Below are positions 33,844 through 44,896 of a stretch of DNA of 64,000 bases, in pieces. The stretch covers positions 37,018,711 through 37,082,710 of the forward strand of contig CM061245.1 in NCBI GenBank assembly GCA_030848705.1. Reading direction: 5' to 3'. Every line of letters begins with the position of its first letter. Position 1 is the stretch's first letter. The stretch comes from Heracleum sosnowskyi. Taxonomy: Eukaryota; Streptophyta; Magnoliopsida; Apiales; Apiaceae. Below the pieces are notes generated by a model. It saw nothing but the letters and a program-made list of their open reading frames with translations, did not search any database and was not told the DNA's origin. The translations under genes were made by a program, and so were the position numbers.

Positions 33844-34587
33844 TGTTAGGAATTATGTTGATTCTTGATGATAACCAAATTAACTTAGTAAAATTTGTAT
33901 AAGTGAAAATGTAACTTTCAACGGATAACATGTTGTGACAATATCCGTTGAAAGATAGCCTATCTCTTGATAAGTATAAATGTAACATACTCTTTCTTGT
34001 TCAAGTACTAGCAGTTGAAATTTAATAGTGTAGGTTGAACAAGCTTTTTTATTTACTTACGGATAGATATGTAGAATAAGGAGTCAAACTGTAAATACTT
34101 TGTGCCTTGTAATTTTACATAAGTGAAATTGTATTTCAACGGAAAACCATTCAGCTTTCAACGGATGCACCTTGGAAAGCTTCAACGGATAGTCATTCAG
34201 CTTTCAACGGATGCACCTCGGAAAGCTTCAACGGATTCAATCACAACACTTTTAACAGATGCTACATCATTAACCTCAACCGATACCACTTCAATTATTA
34301 ACAGTTGAAATTATGAAAGGGACAGTTCTGACAAGTCACATGGGTTGATGGAACAGAAAAAGCATGGAAACCAACATTTTGGGAAACCCTGAAGAAAAGG
34401 AAGCATTCTATTTCCATATGGTCAAAAGAGATAATTCTTCAAGGACAATTAGCTAAAAGGTAAATCATTGCAAGGACCATTGGACTTAAAGTGAAAAAGC
34501 AAGCTTTTAGGCTTTTCCTATTGTACCCTTTTATGTAGTTCAATTAAGTTTGTAAACTTGGAGTATATAACCAAGTGTAGCAATGTT
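33844..34587 (+). repeat. B 3' LTR, truncated
   Basis: Starts TGTTAGGAATTAT. It aligns with the 5' LTR up to CCAAGTGTAGCAATGTT, then loses the last 300 or so bases where unrelated sequence begins at 34588. Its words are better preserved than in the 5' copy: TTCAACGGAT-type copies at about 33917, 34134, 34157, 34180, 34204 and 34227, and the reverse complement at 33943. Confidence 0.88.
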
Positions 34588-35760
34588 TGCTTCACTATGA
34601 AGGATGTCTGTTCTCATAGGCATTTGTGTGGTGACACTATAACTAATATGTAGGTGCTTATTAGATATAAGTTCACTGAACATGACTCGAACAGTTGAAC
34701 AACTAATGGAGTTCACTCATGTGTCAGTAGTTGTTCATATAGTGATGGTTGTACAAGTGTCCTTTGACTTGAGATCATCATAGTCATCTTGTGTACACTG
34801 AACTATACTTTGGTTTAGCTCTTAGTCTCGAGGGACAATAATTAGTGCTCTTCTGGGTATAGGAATTTGTGCACGAAGATAGTGAATGATCAATAAAGGA
34901 TCTGCCCCTTCCAGTGAAGGAAGAGAATGTCCTATGTTATTCCATTTATGCTAGTTCAGGAATCTCTGGCCAGAGTGAATGAAATTAGAAAGAAGTTTCT
35001 AATTTGCATTAATCGAAACTAAGCATAGTGAACAGGAAAGCATATGATTAAATTAGATAGGCTTGACACGAGATCCATGCCTTGTATTTAATCGGGATAT
35101 TACAGGGTAGAAGGAATTCGTTGTACGGTAACTAGTCACTGAATAGGTTTTTGGTATTCTAAGCAGTGAATTCATATTATCTGGATAGTCGCGATATGCT
35201 GAGAATTATCACTCACGATGTAGAATAAATATGATTAATTTATTAATCGTATTAAATAAATTAGAAGAATTCATATAAATAATAATAAAATAGTTTTATT
35301 ATTATTTATTTCTACTACCGGCTTAATATTGAACCTACAGGGTCACACCATAAAAGAGAATGATTTGATGGTGAAGGAATTAATTAATAATGGGTAGTCA
35401 TTATTTATTTATGAAATAAATATTTGATTAGCATTTTTTATAATCAATTAAATATGATTTAATTTATTATAAATTAAATAAGAAGAGTTCTTAATATTAT
35501 TAATTAAGAATTTAATTTAAGAAAATAATAATAATGCATAGGACAAATATTCAGCTGAATATTTTATATATATATATATATAAAGAAAGCAAGAGTGAGC
35601 ACTCGGCCCAACAATAATACAATACAGCATAAGCATATAAGCAAGCGTATATCATAAAGGAAAATCTTTAAAACTTCATTCGTATACAGAATGATATATT
35701 TATTTTTCTTTTCGTCAAAACATGCCCTACAGTACGACTACTGTATGAGGAACATCATTA
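34588..35760. other. Unclassified LTR-like sequence
   Basis: It begins TGCTTCACTATG where the B LTR is cut. I see no coding. It contains strongly AT-rich blocks (35220-35300, 35380-35540) and a TA run followed by TATAAAG (about 35562-35585) that looks like a plus-strand TATA box. The composition is typical of a plant LTR, but no partner copy, terminal CA or TSD is visible. It may be part of the long gypsy LTR that follows or a separate truncated element; the right limit is arbitrary. Confidence 0.35.
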
Positions 35761-35963
35761 CTCATCACTGTCACATTATCAGTAACTCAGCGCCTAGGCT
35801 TTTGTTACAATGTGCAGCACAACTTCAATTGGAGGGAAGGGAATGTACTGGAACACCCGATACACGGTGATCAGCCGGTGTATCGTAACCTTTATTTTCT
35901 ACTAGTAGAAGGACGACTTCCTATTTGGTTATCACCCTGACCGCATACGGGCCACTGTGCTAA

Positions 35964-36108
35964 GAGATCACTACCTTGGCGGCTATTTCGTCACCGGGTA
36001 GGCCTTAGCACGCAAGAGATCACTACCTCGGCGCCTATTTCGTCACCGGGTAAGCCTTGATAATTTTGGCACTACCCCGGCACCTGTTTCATTGCCGTGT
36101 AGGCCCTT
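35964..36108. repeat. Threefold GC-rich tandem repeat in LTR E
   Basis: Three diverged copies of a unit of about 45-50 bp with the core CACTACCTCGGCGCCTATTT, then CGTCACCGGGTAGGCCTT. It stands out against AT-rich surroundings. Confidence 0.8.
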
Positions 36109-36639
36109 CCAATTCCCATGATGAAAAATATCAATGAAACGGAAATCGGAATTTAATTCCATTTTTCCCAAGTACAAATACTTGTCAAAATTTTGTAACC
36201 GTTCAGAATTCCTTACTCCAGAGTATTTGAAAGGAGTAAGTCAAAGTGTGGGTTGACATTAGTCAACGAAACTACAGATGATTACCACGTATTTTGAAAT
36301 CATGACCAGGGAGTTTATTGAAATATTCAGAGTTTAGCAAGTTTGAACTACTTTACTGGAATGGGGGAGTCATCCCCAGTTATAGATATTTTAGAGGAAC
36401 AGTGGAAGTAAAACTCTGTCCTCGACTTCTTGAACTAGATTCCCAAATTTTCGATGAGTTAGAAAACACTATTCGCATTTAATTATCTTTAAATATCTTA
36501 AGATAATAGTTGGGAATCTCAATTTTAATATCTTTTCCGAAAATCAGAAATTTATATTTTTGTGTAAATAGTAGAACCTTGAATCATATAATAAGGTTCT
36601 ATGATTTTTAAATCATATTTGGAATACTTAATAAATAGC

Positions 36640-36860
36640 CAATTAATAAATATTAAATTATTATTCAATATAAAACCACTTAAGTGAATATTCAAAATAA
36701 TATTCACTTAATTAAATAATGTTCAAATAATAAGTATTGAATTATTATTCAATAACATTCTACTTAAGTGAATATTCAAAATAATATTCACTAAATTAAA
36801 TAATTATTCAAATAATATTTATTATAATATTATTTAAATATCTCACATTAAATATCCAAT
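36640..36860. repeat. AT-rich hairpin block in LTR E
   Basis: Repeated modules of GTGAATATTC, a short A-rich loop, then AATATTCAC form perfect or near-perfect hairpins (about 36685-36708 and 36772-36795). An equivalent but longer array is in LTR F at 55181-55440. Confidence 0.7.
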
Positions 36861-38741
36861 AATATATATATATTGGAATATTTAATCAATATTTAAAATA
36901 TAACTGTCCCTGGAACCCTCCAGCTTCTGACAGTATGATCAAAACAAAATAATAATTTGACTCCCGGTCTAAGTTTTAAAACTATCATACAAGTACTCTA
37001 TACTTAGAGTCTTTAACCTTTAACCTTGGTTTATATCTAGTATTTACCTAGCATATAAACCTTATATCTTATACAGCTTTTTATTGAAAGCGTAAACAGT
37101 TTATAAATCATTTCACAGCATTAAAGCAGAATATATATTACTATCACGACATATATCACAACAGCATCACTATATGATGTAGGGTTTGAAAATTTGCCTT
37201 GGTGTCTTGGTGGTGTGGTAGTGGGGGCTTGAGAGTGTGCGCGTCGATCTATAACAAGATATACAATTTCAGTCAGTCCCCTAGAACCAATTAATGTGCC
37301 ATAACTTAAGCACTCAAGTTCTATTAATAAAAATCAAATGTCTCGCTCTCGGTCATCTATAACCTCATTACGTTCCGTAAACTCTTAAGTCACAAGTTTG
37401 GGTGAAAATCTATTCACAAAACCCAAGTACTTTTCCTTTACTAATTCCTTGTTTTTAACCATCCCCTTAAGGGTGTTTCACTCGCGCAACCTTTGTTCTC
37501 GCATTTTTCTAAAATCACAAACTTATCTTTTTAACACGAAACCTTCTAGGTTCCTTTCTAGACTATCCATTCTAGTATCCATTTTAATATCTCAATCCAA
37601 TTCCATTTTTAAAGGGCTTGATCCCTATCTCAAAGTTCATGCAATGAACTACTTAGTTACGCGAAACCGCTTTCACTAAAATGGACGTTTCTCCTAAACC
37701 GTAAATCGAAACGACACGATTCTTTCGCTAAAACAATCTAGGAAACAGGGCCTATATGTTCATGGTCAGAAACTTCATGTTTATGCCTTTTAATGTAACC
37801 GTGGTTTCTGTCCAAACTACCTAAGTAAAATTCGACATGGTAACGGCGCTTGAACGCGATTCCCGTGTTTTTAAACACTCAATACAACCACCAATCAACA
37901 ATTAACCAACCACCAATCAAACCTCAAGTTAATACTACACTTTTATGTCCAAACATGGTCATACTCTAGTTCATAAGTTTATCCACAAATCAACCATTAA
38001 ACATACTTAAAATCATGCATACATGCTTCATTACTACATAGCTCTAAACAATCACTTATAACTACTAAATCAAAGCATAATCTCAAAAAGGGAGAAGTTT
38101 TATACCTTCCTTGGAACTTAAAAAAAGCTATATATGGATGGTATATCCTTCCTTGCTCCTTAACTATGCTAATCAAACCTAAAAACTTCAAAACAAAACA
38201 AGATCTTATGAGATTACTATTCACATCACTATTCATCATCATCTTTGAATCCATTTTTGAGCAAGTTATCCATCATGGATGAAGCTAAGATTAAAGATCT
38301 ACCTTGGATATTGGAAGAGGGTGATTTAGAGCCCAAGATCTTGATTTATGGTTGAGTGGAAGTGGTAGAAATTGTTTTAAGGAATTGGTTGAAGAAGAAA
38401 AGCCGAATGGTCTTGTTCTTCAAGATGCATCCTTTTTGATTTGTTTTGTTTGATTTTTCTTTTCTTTTGTTTTGTCTAAATACACTTAACACTTTTTAAT
38501 TTAATTGTGTGGCTAATATCTTGTTTTGTCACCAATGACAAGTCTCTTTTAGACTTGTGGTTGTGGTGAAAGTGGTGACAAGGTGGTGATTCATCACCTT
38601 GTCATCACTTTGTCATGCATATGTCACTCCTCTGCATCATGCTTATGTCATCATTTGTATCCTCAATCCTATTATATATTGCACTTGATGATCTCATATA
38701 ATACTCCTCCTTTGGTTAGGGTTTAATCCACAATTTGTTAC

Positions 38742-39735
38742 TGTTATTCCCAAATGACCTAACAGAATTGTAGAAGGGGGGGTTGAATACAATTCTTGAT
38801 ATTTTCTTAAAACTAAAACACTTTATAAAATAAAACTGAACTGAATAAATAAAAACACAAGATATAAATAATTCAGTTGGATTGTTTGATGATCCAACTG
38901 AAGTGTTTTTATTGCGGAAATAATCTGTGATACAAAAGTACACAGCTGCTCAGTTACAAGGTTGTAGAGAAGAAAAATGCTCTCAAAGATAGCTAATACA
39001 AACTCTTTGTTTTTCTTCACTTCGAATAAAGTAACTGCTACACTTGGTTATATAAACCCAAGTTTACAACCCTATTTTTGGCTACACTAATAGTACAATG
39101 AGTAACCGCCAATAGTTTGCTTTTCATCCCTTTGTCCAGTGGTCCTTGGAGATCCTTGCTTTTGACTTCATGCTTATTATGATCACTCCCAAGAGCCCAA
39201 TTGGAAACTGGGATGTTTCCTTATTCCCCATGTCCATTTTAATGGTTTCCAATGCAAAGTACACTTCCACATCTCCTTTTTGATCTGTCAGGAACCTGTC
39301 ACTATCACTTTGTCAATTGTATAGAAAAGCAATAATGATTCGTTGATGGCATAGAGATGTGTTTCGTTGATAGCTTTATTCTTTGTTTCGTTGATGAGCT
39401 TCCTTGTTTCGTTGATAGAGTAATCTTCATTCCGTTGACATGTCTTCACTTAGGCAAAATTACAAGGCACTAAATATTTACAATTAACCAACCTATTTTG
39501 CCTATCTAACCATTTAGTCAACATGACTTAGAAAACCTATCTAGTACTCAACAAACTGCATATCAAACTATGAAGTAATGTACAGTGCAATTGCTACATC
39601 ACTCATTTCGTTGATGAGCTTCCTGTCAACGAAACACTGCAAAGCATGCTATTCCGTTGACAGTTACAAAATAACTTAATACAAAATCTACTAAGTGTTT
39701 TTATAATTATCATCAAGAACAACATATTCCTAACA
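38742..39735 (-). repeat. D 3' LTR
   Basis: 994 bp. It contains eight CGTTGA/TCAACG words (39341, 39365, 39389, 39410, 39433, 39609, 39626, 39655), mostly within TTTCGTTGA. In element orientation it ends with the SIRE C-run, TTCTACAATTCTG, and terminal CA. Confidence 0.97.
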
Positions 39736-39750
39736 ATCTCCCCCAATTTA
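39736..39750 (-). other. D 3' polypurine tract
   Basis: The complement reads AAATTGGGGGAGATT beside the 3' LTR. It is the plus-strand primer tract and is the same as in element B. Bases 39751-39922 between it and ORF3 hold no gene. Confidence 0.88.
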
Positions 39751-39922
39751 TGACTGATAGAATAACAGCCATAAATCAAGAGCCTTGATGATAACAAAAA
39801 CACTCAGGCATATTACACATGATAAAAGTAAAAGTTGTATTGAGCTTCATAAAGTTTTTAGAAATAATGCAAGACTTACAAAACTAATGCCCAAATGTGC
39901 TCCTCCAGACTGAGCAAATAAT

Positions 39923-42900
39923 TCATCTTTGTCTTCTTTGGGGCATAGTCTTCTTCCCTCTCCTAGAGTTGTTCTCCTCAATCTGGACCTGTAGCCTTCT
40001 GTAAAAGATCTTCTCTTCTTCATCTTGATCACCAAGCTTGGATTGCATAAACCTTAGAGTTTGATTAGATGCCTTGTCCAGCTGGTCTTCCATCCTGAAG
40101 AACCTTCTGCAGTTGTCCTTGTCCTTGAATTCCATCATCCAGAAAGGTTGAAGATGGATCTTCTTTCCTGTTGAGGGCACTCTTAGCATCCTGGGAAGAG
40201 CCTCAGGCTTGTTCCAGCTAGCCTTTATTTGACATATTCTGGAGACCACCTCAGACTTGGCTGTTTTGGTGAAGCCAAAGTCTTTCTTCAAGCATCTAAA
40301 CACTGTGAGTAGTGTTTGGTAGTCTTCTCCTAGAATTCTGTAGAGAGGCCAAATTTGTTCTCTACCACCCTTGTATGTGAAAACCAATCTTTCAGGTAGC
40401 TTCTGAGAAGCTGCAATGCCCCTTACTTCCACCAGGTTGTCTAACTCAAGATGCAAGCTGGATTCTTCCCTGATGTCAGCAATGTACATGCAGTCCTCTG
40501 GATTTGAAGGGGGTTTTTGAGGTTGTGGCTTTCTCACAAATACTGGCTTTGTCTTGACAGCCCTTTGCTTCAATTTCTTCTTTGGATCCATCTCAAAAAG
40601 GAATTTAGGAAAGTTAGCCTCATCAAACTCAATTGGCTCTTCCTTTGGCTCAATTGGCTGATCATGATAATTAACAAGATGTTTGGGATCACAGGCTAAC
40701 TTTAAAGATGGATCAGGAATTGTTGGAGGTACAGAAGAGTCTGATGCAATACTCTGAGAGTCATCATTTTCAAAGGTTATGTTTCTTCTAGCCCTTGCCT
40801 TTGGTTGCCTTGTACTCTTCTTTTCACTCCTTTCCTTTTGGGCTTTTTCTTCTTGCTGTCTTTCTTCTTCATCTAGAGCTTGAGCTACTGCAAGAGCTTG
40901 CATAGCTGCTCTTTCTGATTCCTCAGCCTTGGCTTCAGCAAAGTTTGGATGACCAGCCCAAACACAGATTTGTTGTCCATTCCTGTAGACAATTGCCCTT
41001 TGCTTCCTTATCTCATGATTATTACTTTCCTTGCTTTTTGTGATGAGAAGTCCAAGTAGTTTGAGCTCATCTGGATAAGGTGCAGGATAGAAAGTCCTTG
41101 CTATGTTTTTGCCTTTTGGTTTAGCAGGAGACTTGGGAGATAAGCTTCTTTGTAATGTAGCTTCTTCCACATCCCTAATGCATGAAGTTTGTCCTTTCTC
41201 CTTTCTTGGTCCTTGAATGACTCCATGTAGAAGGGGCTCTATAGCATAAGAGCTCTTGAACTGTGGCTCCACTTGTGCAGTCACCATTGCATTTGTTGAT
41301 GGCTGATCTGTCTTTGAAGATTCAGTAATTTTCTTGAACCTTGCTTCTATGTTGGACCAATGATCTTTGATCTGTGCTGCAAGTTGTATCCTCATAGAAG
41401 CTTCCTGGATCAAGTCAATGCTATCCTTATTCTTCTTTCCAAACTCCCCCATTGCTAGTGGCTCCTGTGGCAATGTGATGGTTGGGACCAGCACCTTTGT
41501 GATTTGAATGGTTAGCTCCTGAGATTTCTCCCCCTTTTTGTTATCATCAAGAGAGACAACTGGGAGTCCTTGAGCTGCCACTAGCTGGGCCAAAAGTTGA
41601 GTCTGCTTCTCCTGTTCCTTTTGCATTTGAGATAAAGTAGCTTCCACCTTGTCCACTCTAGAAGAGAGAGTCTTCAAGGAGGTAGCCACTTCAGGTTCCT
41701 TAGAGAGAAACCTGTTCATTTTGGACATAGTGAGAAGAGGGAGCTTTTCATCCATCATCCTGTAGTTAGCATCCCTGAAATTGCTAATAGAGTCCTTGAT
41801 TTCTGTAGCCTCAATCCTTGTCTGCATCATTTGTAGCCTTTGAATTTCCAGAGAATCCATGATGGCCTTGTAGAATTTCTTGTCTCTTGCATTTGCAGAC
41901 TCATGAGCTAAGTAGGCTTCATTGTACTGCCTGGAGATAGCAGCATCTAGAGTGGCTCTACCATGCATACCTTGAGAAAGCCAGCCTGGTGTAGGAGGCA
42001 CCACAGAAGTCCCAGTCTGTGAAGTGGTGGCCACCTGTAGATTATCACCATAGCTGTCCTCAGCATCAGAAAACTCAAATTCTCCACTTGCTGCAGCTCC
42101 TGAAGGTAGATTGGTCAGGGCATCCTTTGCTCTTTGCATTGATGCAGTTGTATGAATTAGATTTAGTGACCTTTCTGCCTCCACATTGCCCTGCTGAGCC
42201 ATAATTTGATAGGCTGGCACAGGATGAGTAAAGGTCTCAGGATCCAGGGAAATACTATCCAGAGTTTGTTGATAAACCTCTTGGAAAGTAGGTTCCCTTT
42301 CTCCCTCACTGACCTCCATTAACTCATTAGCAATGGCTGCTTCCATCCTTATTTCGCCTGTAGTCCCTTCTCTCTCTCCACTCTGTTCTTGCATCATGGG
42401 CTCCCCATGGCTCACACCTCTCACACCCTCACCTTCACCTTCTAAGGTGGAACTCTCAATCTCTCCTTTTGCCTGGCTGGAAGAAATAGCCAGCCTCTCA
42501 CTCACATTCTCTCCTTTTGCCTGGCTGCAAGCCAGCCTCTCAGTTTCACTCCCTCTCAGTCCTAGAAGTGTCTCAACTACCACTAGATCATCTGCACTGG
42601 TTGTGGGAACAACTTGATTTTCAATTAAAGGTGCAGAGTGAACTATCAACGGAATGGTAGTTTGAACTGTCAACGGTATGGATACCGTTGATGGAGAAAC
42701 ACTTGTCAACGAAATAGACTGTTTCGTTGATGAAGTCAAGAAAGCACTTTGAGAATGAGAAATTACAGTAGAGTCTGTGGTGATTGATTTTAAAGATTGG
42801 TCCACAGATCCCCTTGCAACTTCAGGAAAAATTGGTTGATGGCCCAACAAATCACTTAACAAGTGATGGCCACCAGCTTCAGAGTGGGGCTTCTCCAAGA

Positions 42901-44356
42901 TTAGAGTTGGAGAATCAGGAATAGATGTATGGATCATGTCCACATCTAAAGATTGAGTTGGTGAATTTGATGGAGATAATTCAAGATTGATGTTTAGAGA
43001 ATGGGACTGTAACCCCAGAGAAATGATAGGGGTTACATCAAACTGAATTTGAGAAACTGGAAGTGTTGCTTCCAGTGTGTGTGCACCCTGTGTACCCTTG
43101 GACTTTTGCTTCACTCTCCTTTGGTATTGGGAAAATGTAGACTTTGGGCTTGAAGTGTCCCTTACCCTCTTGGACTGTGCTCTTGGTGGAGAGCTTGTTT
43201 CAATAATCACATCCTTTTGGGAGGATGCAATTAGACTTGTGGTTAAATCCATTTTACTCATTGTGCCTTGTTGGGAAGACACAATGGGGCTTGGCTGGTA
43301 CACACTAACCTGTCCTTCCTTATCCTTGGGGTTTCTTTGATGTTCACCCCTTCCCTCACCTCTTACAACTCCAGACTCACTCCCCTTAGGTTGTGTGGTA
43401 GTTTTTACAACAGGTGCCTTTTGAGAAGCACCTGAGGTTGGCTTGGAGGATTTCTTTGATTTAGGTTTTGTTGCTAGGGTAGGAGCCTGTTGGGTCTCAG
43501 CTACAGACTCCATAGCAACATTGGAAGGTAAAACAGTAGAGGAGTTAGCTACACTAACAGGGATAGTAGTAGTTACCTCAATGATTGGCAGATACACCAC
43601 TGGAACATCACCATTGTGGTTCAGCCTCAGTATGTCTGTCAATACTCTCTTTTCTTGCACAAAGCACTCGAACCTGGCATTAGGGTTAGAGATAACTAAT
43701 GGTGCTGGACTAACATGGTTAGCCAACATCATCAGAAACCTAGCATAATAGATATTTTTCTTCCTATTTGCTTTGTCACCCAACTTAGCACCAATTTCAT
43801 ACATAAGTTGGGTGCTAAAGTTATGATATCTATCATTTAGAAGCATGGTTAGGAGAATTAACATAGAGTTAGTTAATGCATCAAAATTACTAATCTTTCC
43901 AGAAAAGACCTTAATGAATGCATCAGCTAAATAACTGTATTCCCTAACCAAACCTCTCCTAATTATTCTACCCAGATTATCAGTAGGCAAAGAGTAGTTT
44001 ATAGAATTTAGCATGGTAGTTATTTCAGTGTTAGTAGGCAAAGCATCACAGTTATTATCAGGAATATGTAAACATGCTTGCAAAACATCAGAATTAACTA
44101 TGTACTCATTACCTTGAAGGGTGAATTGTAGTGTGCAGTTTGTTCCACTATACTCACATGAGGTCCAAATTTCCTCGATTATCTCATTGTAGAGTGGTGT
44201 AGAGTGAAACATTGCATAGCTCAACTTGCAATTCTTCATGAAATCCATCATTTTGAAGAACAGGCTGTTCGGGTTTTCCTTGACAACAAAAGGGATGGAG
44301 TTGTTCTTCTCATAGATGAACCCTCCAGCAGACATAAGCTTGACTATAGGTGCCAT
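39923..44356 (-). CDS. D ORF3, intact 1477-aa protein of unknown function
   Basis: ATG at 44356 (MAPIVKLMSAGG), conserved with element B. Layout: an N-domain, residues about 1-235 (GFIYEKNN, IIEEIWTSCEYSG, LGRIIRRGLVREYSYLADAFIKVFSG, NFDALTNSMLIL); a long Ser/Thr/Pro/Gln-rich low-complexity part with VVVETLLGLRG and two SQAKGE repeats (about 300-720); a coiled coil (about 830-935) ending in LDDNKKGE over an internal purine tract; a Lys/Glu-rich part with a basic patch (KKSTRQPKARARR, about 1180); and a C-domain, about 1288-1465 (YIADI, EVRGI, LPERLVFTYKGG, HLQPFWMMEF, RRFFRMEDQL). No signal peptide or membrane span is evident, so a true envelope role is unsupported. Expression from a subgenomic RNA is inferred from its place after the pol stop. 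Confidence 0.93.
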   Translation of the reverse strand: MAPIVKLMSAGGFIYEKNNSIPFVVKENPNSLFFKMMDFMKNCKLSYAMFHSTPLYNEIIEEIWTSCEYSGTNCTLQFTLQGNEYIVNSDVLQACLHIPDNNCDALPTNTEITTMLNSINYSLPTDNLGRIIRRGLVREYSYLADAFIKVFSGKISNFDALTNSMLILLTMLLNDRYHNFSTQLMYEIGAKLGDKANRKKNIYYARFLMMLANHVSPAPLVISNPNARFECFVQEKRVLTDILRLNHNGDVPVVYLPIIEVTTTIPVSVANSSTVLPSNVAMESVAETQQAPTLATKPKSKKSSKPTSGASQKAPVVKTTTQPKGSESGVVRGEGRGEHQRNPKDKEGQVSVYQPSPIVSSQQGTMSKMDLTTSLIASSQKDVIIETSSPPRAQSKRVRDTSSPKSTFSQYQRRVKQKSKGTQGAHTLEATLPVSQIQFDVTPIISLGLQSHSLNINLELSPSNSPTQSLDVDMIHTSIPDSPTLILEKPHSEAGGHHLLSDLLGHQPIFPEVARGSVDQSLKSITTDSTVISHSQSAFLTSSTKQSISLTSVSPSTVSIPLTVQTTIPLIVHSAPLIENQVVPTTSADDLVVVETLLGLRGSETERLACSQAKGENVSERLAISSSQAKGEIESSTLEGEGEGVRGVSHGEPMMQEQSGEREGTTGEIRMEAAIANELMEVSEGEREPTFQEVYQQTLDSISLDPETFTHPVPAYQIMAQQGNVEAERSLNLIHTTASMQRAKDALTNLPSGAAASGEFEFSDAEDSYGDNLQVATTSQTGTSVVPPTPGWLSQGMHGRATLDAAISRQYNEAYLAHESANARDKKFYKAIMDSLEIQRLQMMQTRIEATEIKDSISNFRDANYRMMDEKLPLLTMSKMNRFLSKEPEVATSLKTLSSRVDKVEATLSQMQKEQEKQTQLLAQLVAAQGLPVVSLDDNKKGEKSQELTIQITKVLVPTITLPQEPLAMGEFGKKNKDSIDLIQEASMRIQLAAQIKDHWSNIEARFKKITESSKTDQPSTNAMVTAQVEPQFKSSYAIEPLLHGVIQGPRKEKGQTSCIRDVEEATLQRSLSPKSPAKPKGKNIARTFYPAPYPDELKLLGLLITKSKESNNHEIRKQRAIVYRNGQQICVWAGHPNFAEAKAEESERAAMQALAVAQALDEEERQQEEKAQKERSEKKSTRQPKARARRNITFENDDSQSIASDSSVPPTIPDPSLKLACDPKHLVNYHDQPIEPKEEPIEFDEANFPKFLFEMDPKKKLKQRAVKTKPVFVRKPQPQKPPSNPEDCMYIADIREESSLHLELDNLVEVRGIAASQKLPERLVFTYKGGREQIWPLYRILGEDYQTLLTVFRCLKKDFGFTKTAKSEVVSRICQIKASWNKPEALPRMLRVPSTGKKIHLQPFWMMEFKDKDNCRRFFRMEDQLDKASNQTLRFMQSKLGDQDEEEKIFYRRLQVQIEENNSRRGKKTMPQRRQR

Positions 44357-44896
44357 TGTTGATTAAAGGAAAGCTTCGAACTGAATTGCTTGTTAGAGAG
44401 AAGAAGAGAGAAAAAGCCTTTGGAATTTTTGAGAACAGGTAAAAAGAAATAATGAAAATAAAATTTCTTAAATACTCCCCCAAAAATTCTCAGAAAATGA
44501 ATCCAATAATAAATGTAAATTACTTGATTGGCTTAAAAATATAACCGTTACTCTTAAAGTATTACCATGATTTATACTTACAGGGGTGTATGCATAGATC
44601 GTGGTAAAAGACGTGTCAAATTACAACGGTTCAGATTAAAAGCGCTAAATCAACGAATCAGGATTGGGCGGTTAAAGTCCCGTCTTATTTCGTTGATAAA
44701 GCTGCGTTTCGTTGATATAAAAGATCTATCAACGAAACACCCAGAAAACTGCTAAGACTGTCAACGAAATGGTTCGTTTCGTTGACATAGTAATTTTGAC
44801 TTAGACAAAATTTCACTTTTTCTTAAGAAAATTAATTCACAGAAAAACATAGCAAGTTTCTGGCTGCATTTTAACTTGCAAATATCTCAAAAATAA
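44357..44896 (-). other. D spacer between pol and ORF3
   Basis: 540 bp without a gene. It carries six TCAACGAA/TTCGTTGA words within about 140 bp (44648-44785) in both orientations. The part nearest ORF3 is T/C-rich on the element strand (complement of 44370-44460), with a possible acceptor CAATTCAG about 30 bases before the ATG. Confidence 0.65.

Larger units (their letters stand above)
15872..34587 (+). mobile_element. B: old SIRE-type copia element, gag-pol deleted, split by element C
   Basis: The left LTR starts at 15872 (TCTTAGG, where the right copy has TGTTAGG) and the right LTR starts at 33844; the right copy is cut short at 34587. Between them are only the last 38 codons of RNase H, the spacer, ORF3, the 3' untranslated part and the PPT. 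Element C (22000-33777) sits in the 3' part with TSD CTGTT. LTR copies differ by about 10% by eye, and many CpGs in the left copy have changed to TG or CA, so B is the oldest SIRE-type copy here. It inserted into the A0 RNase H (left flank ATTTC); the right end of B is lost, so its TSD cannot be checked. Confidence 0.88.
35761..38741 (-). repeat. E 3' LTR, left part (gypsy), split by element D
   Basis: The right edge is firm: D follows with TSD GTTAC at 38737-38741 and E resumes at 51777. The left edge is uncertain. No gene. It includes a GC-rich threefold repeat (35964-36108), an AT-rich hairpin block (36600-36900) and a stretch at 37610-37865 that is strongly similar to LTR F at 56380-56625, so E and F belong to related families. 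Short readings here (for example 37398-37679) are not protein-like. Confidence 0.65.

Noticed and set aside
37398..37679. 93-codon reading in LTR E
   Set aside because: Lies in LTR sequence homologous to LTR F, where the reading is not kept open.
42333..43748. Several plus-strand open readings opposite D ORF3
   Set aside because: Antisense shadows of the Ser/Thr-rich part of ORF3; no conserved motif and no counterpart in element B.
39923..44356. D ORF3 as a true retroviral envelope
   Set aside because: No signal peptide, hydrophobic fusion or membrane segment is evident in the 1477 residues.
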